Of a DNA stretch of 6,756 nucleotides, positions 5,682-6,756 are shown one piece after another. The notes below the pieces were generated by a model. It had not been told where the DNA came from. It did no database searches and saw only the letters and a list, made by a program, of their open reading frames with translations. The position numbers and the translations under genes are program-made. This DNA comes from Deltaproteobacteria bacterium (GTDB lineage: Bacteria; Desulfobacterota; Desulfomonilia; UBA1062): assembly GCA_020053185.1 (NCBI GenBank), contig JAGVNP010000083.1, positions 1 through 6,756 on the forward strand, in the 5' to 3' direction. Numbering within the stretch: the stretch's first letter is position 1; each line of letters opens with the position of its first letter.

Positions 5682-6626
5682 ATGCATACTGCACAAACAC
5701 AATTTGGACCGATAAAAATAATCCCTGGAGAAAACAGGGGTAGGTTTCCATTTTGCACATCAATTTTTATTGATGATGATGTAAAGACCATCATAGACCC
5801 TGGCGCCGGATTAAAACCGTTACAGGAACTCAAAGACAAGATTGATATCGTGGTGAACACCCATTATCATTTTGACCACATTGCTTATAATCATTTATTT
5901 GAACGTGCAAAGGTCTTTGTCAATGACAAGGAAGCCCCATGTTTCCGCAACAGGAAGAATATAGGCTCTCTGCTTGGAATGGAAGAAGTGTATGGAAAAA
6001 AATGGGTGGATGGATGGCTGAAGCGTATTTCAGACCCGCACACAGAACAGAGCCCATACTCGCCGCAAAACAACCACTTCTGGTGGCTATCTACTTCAAA
6101 AGTCGATGAAACATATGCATGGGGAGACATTCTCGATTTTGGAAAAACGCGGATGCAGGTGATTGGCACTCCCGGTCATTCGCTGGGTTTTTCCTGCATG
6201 TATTTCCCGGATTACGGCATCGTGTACGTAGCAGATATTGACCTCACAGATTTTGGCCCCTGGTATGGCGGAACAGACGGAGACATCGACCTCTTTATCA
6301 AATCATGCAAAAATCTAGAGGCCCTCGATGCAAAGTTCTTCATCACCGGCCACGAAAAAGGAATCCTTGGAAAACAAGAATTCAAGGCTGGCCTGAAAAC
6401 ATTCCTCGAAAAGATCGACGAGCGGGATGAAAAGATTCTCTCAGCATTGAAAATCCCACATACGCTTGAAGAACTGACAGATAAAGGATTGGTCTATGGC
6501 AAAAAATTCCATGTGGATGAATGGTTATATATGTGGGAACATATCATGATCAAAAAGCATGTTCAAAGGCTTGTAAAAAATCAAAAGGTATTGCCGGGCA
6601 AGGATCATACATATATCCTGCCGTAA
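5682..6626 (+). CDS. Metallo-beta-lactamase-fold hydrolase (glyoxalase II/LACTB2-like) with C-terminal helical extension
   Basis: A 314-residue MBL-fold protein with a full dinuclear metal site: HYHFDH (H61, H63, D65, H66), H166 in GTPGHSLG, D185 in VADID and H224 in TGHEKG. Such enzymes hydrolyse thioesters, lactones, phosphoesters or similar bonds; the exact substrate is not readable. Beyond the core, residues about 245-310 (KILSALKIPHTLEEL...EHIMIKKHVQRLVKNQKV) look like the winged-helix tail of LACTB2-type MBL proteins. An insertion at 84-140 (CFRNRKNIGSLLGMEE...NNHFWW) lies between the metal motifs and is rich in aromatic residues, possibly forming a substrate lid. No signal peptide. I chose ATG at 5682; an in-frame TTG two codons upstream (5676) is possible. 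Only a weak AAGA precedes it, so translation may depend on coupling to the dehydrogenase gene. Confidence 0.88.
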   Translation: MHTAQTQFGPIKIIPGENRGRFPFCTSIFIDDDVKTIIDPGAGLKPLQELKDKIDIVVNTHYHFDHIAYNHLFERAKVFVNDKEAPCFRNRKNIGSLLGMEEVYGKKWVDGWLKRISDPHTEQSPYSPQNNHFWWLSTSKVDETYAWGDILDFGKTRMQVIGTPGHSLGFSCMYFPDYGIVYVADIDLTDFGPWYGGTDGDIDLFIKSCKNLEALDAKFFITGHEKGILGKQEFKAGLKTFLEKIDERDEKILSALKIPHTLEELTDKGLVYGKKFHVDEWLYMWEHIMIKKHVQRLVKNQKVLPGKDHTYILP

Positions 6627-6633
6627 GGGATTT

Positions 6634-6756
6634 ATGGAGCATAAAAAACATCTTACATACCGCGCCTATTTTGCTCTTGTAACCTATGGTTTTTGTCTCA
6701 CCATAACAGGGCCTGCGCTTGGCTCCATTAAAGCCTATTTTGACATTACGAGTTCA
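6634..6756 (+). CDS. Major facilitator superfamily transporter, N-terminal 41 residues only
   Basis: An open frame from ATG at 6634 continues to the right edge. It encodes a short basic N-terminus (MEHKKHLTYR), then a hydrophobic helix (about 11-30, YFALVTYGFCLTITGPALGS) and the start of a cytoplasmic or periplasmic segment with IKAYFDITSS. The phrase GPALGSIKAYFDI is typical of the first helix and loop of MFS transporters, where the family reads roughly GP..P.I...F..S. It is seven bases after the MBL stop codon. AAGGGA (6625-6630), which overlaps that stop, is its ribosome binding site with a short three-base spacer. Co-transcription with the dehydrogenase and hydrolase genes points to uptake or export of their substrate or product. 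The family is inferred from only 41 residues; another multi-helix transporter is possible. Confidence 0.7.
   Translation, partial: MEHKKHLTYRAYFALVTYGFCLTITGPALGSIKAYFDITSS

Overview
The window looks like an ordinary bacterial chromosome of moderate GC content (AT-rich intergenic gaps, strong AGGAGG-type ribosome binding sites). The gene mix (EttA, a single-domain RlmL-type methyltransferase, and a TetR/SCP2/SDR/metallo-beta-lactamase/MFS accessory cluster) would suit a lipid- or aromatic-degrading anaerobe of the deltaproteobacterial type. That placement is inference only; no gene here fixes the taxonomy.

Region 1 (1-1604, minus strand) holds two translation-related housekeeping genes. These are the 5' end of ettA, an ABC-F ribosome factor cut by the left window edge, and a complete THUMP-domain rRNA methyltransferase resembling the N-terminal half of E. 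coli RlmL. Region 2 (1605-1809) is a divergent intergenic region with a promoter candidate on each strand. No RNA gene or mobile element was seen in it.

Region 3 (1810-6756, plus strand) is a run of seven co-directional genes: a TetR regulator, a stand-alone SCP2 lipid-carrier protein, a creatinase/aminopeptidase P-fold (M24) protein with an altered metal site, an unrecognised seven-helix membrane protein, a short-chain dehydrogenase, a metallo-beta-lactamase-fold hydrolase with a complete metal site, and the start of an MFS transporter that runs off the right edge. Spacing is tight within scp2-M24-membrane protein (12 and 13 bases) and within SDR-MBL-MFS (16 and 7 bases). The two blocks are separated by 96 bases with a hairpin, an AT-rich stretch and a strong ribosome binding site. 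The content suggests a TetR-regulated pathway that imports or exports a hydrophobic compound (MFS, membrane protein), carries it (SCP2) and converts it by hydrolysis (M24, MBL) and NAD-linked oxidation or reduction (SDR). The substrate cannot be read from the sequence.

The most distinctive non-protein signal is a 14-base perfect inverted repeat at 4132-4179, lying inside the first 22 codons of the membrane-protein gene. A perfect 7-base inverted repeat lies between tetR and scp2, and tetR itself appears to have almost no 5' leader. No tRNA, rRNA, CRISPR array, insertion sequence or origin was seen. No gap longer than about 205 bases lacks a gene.
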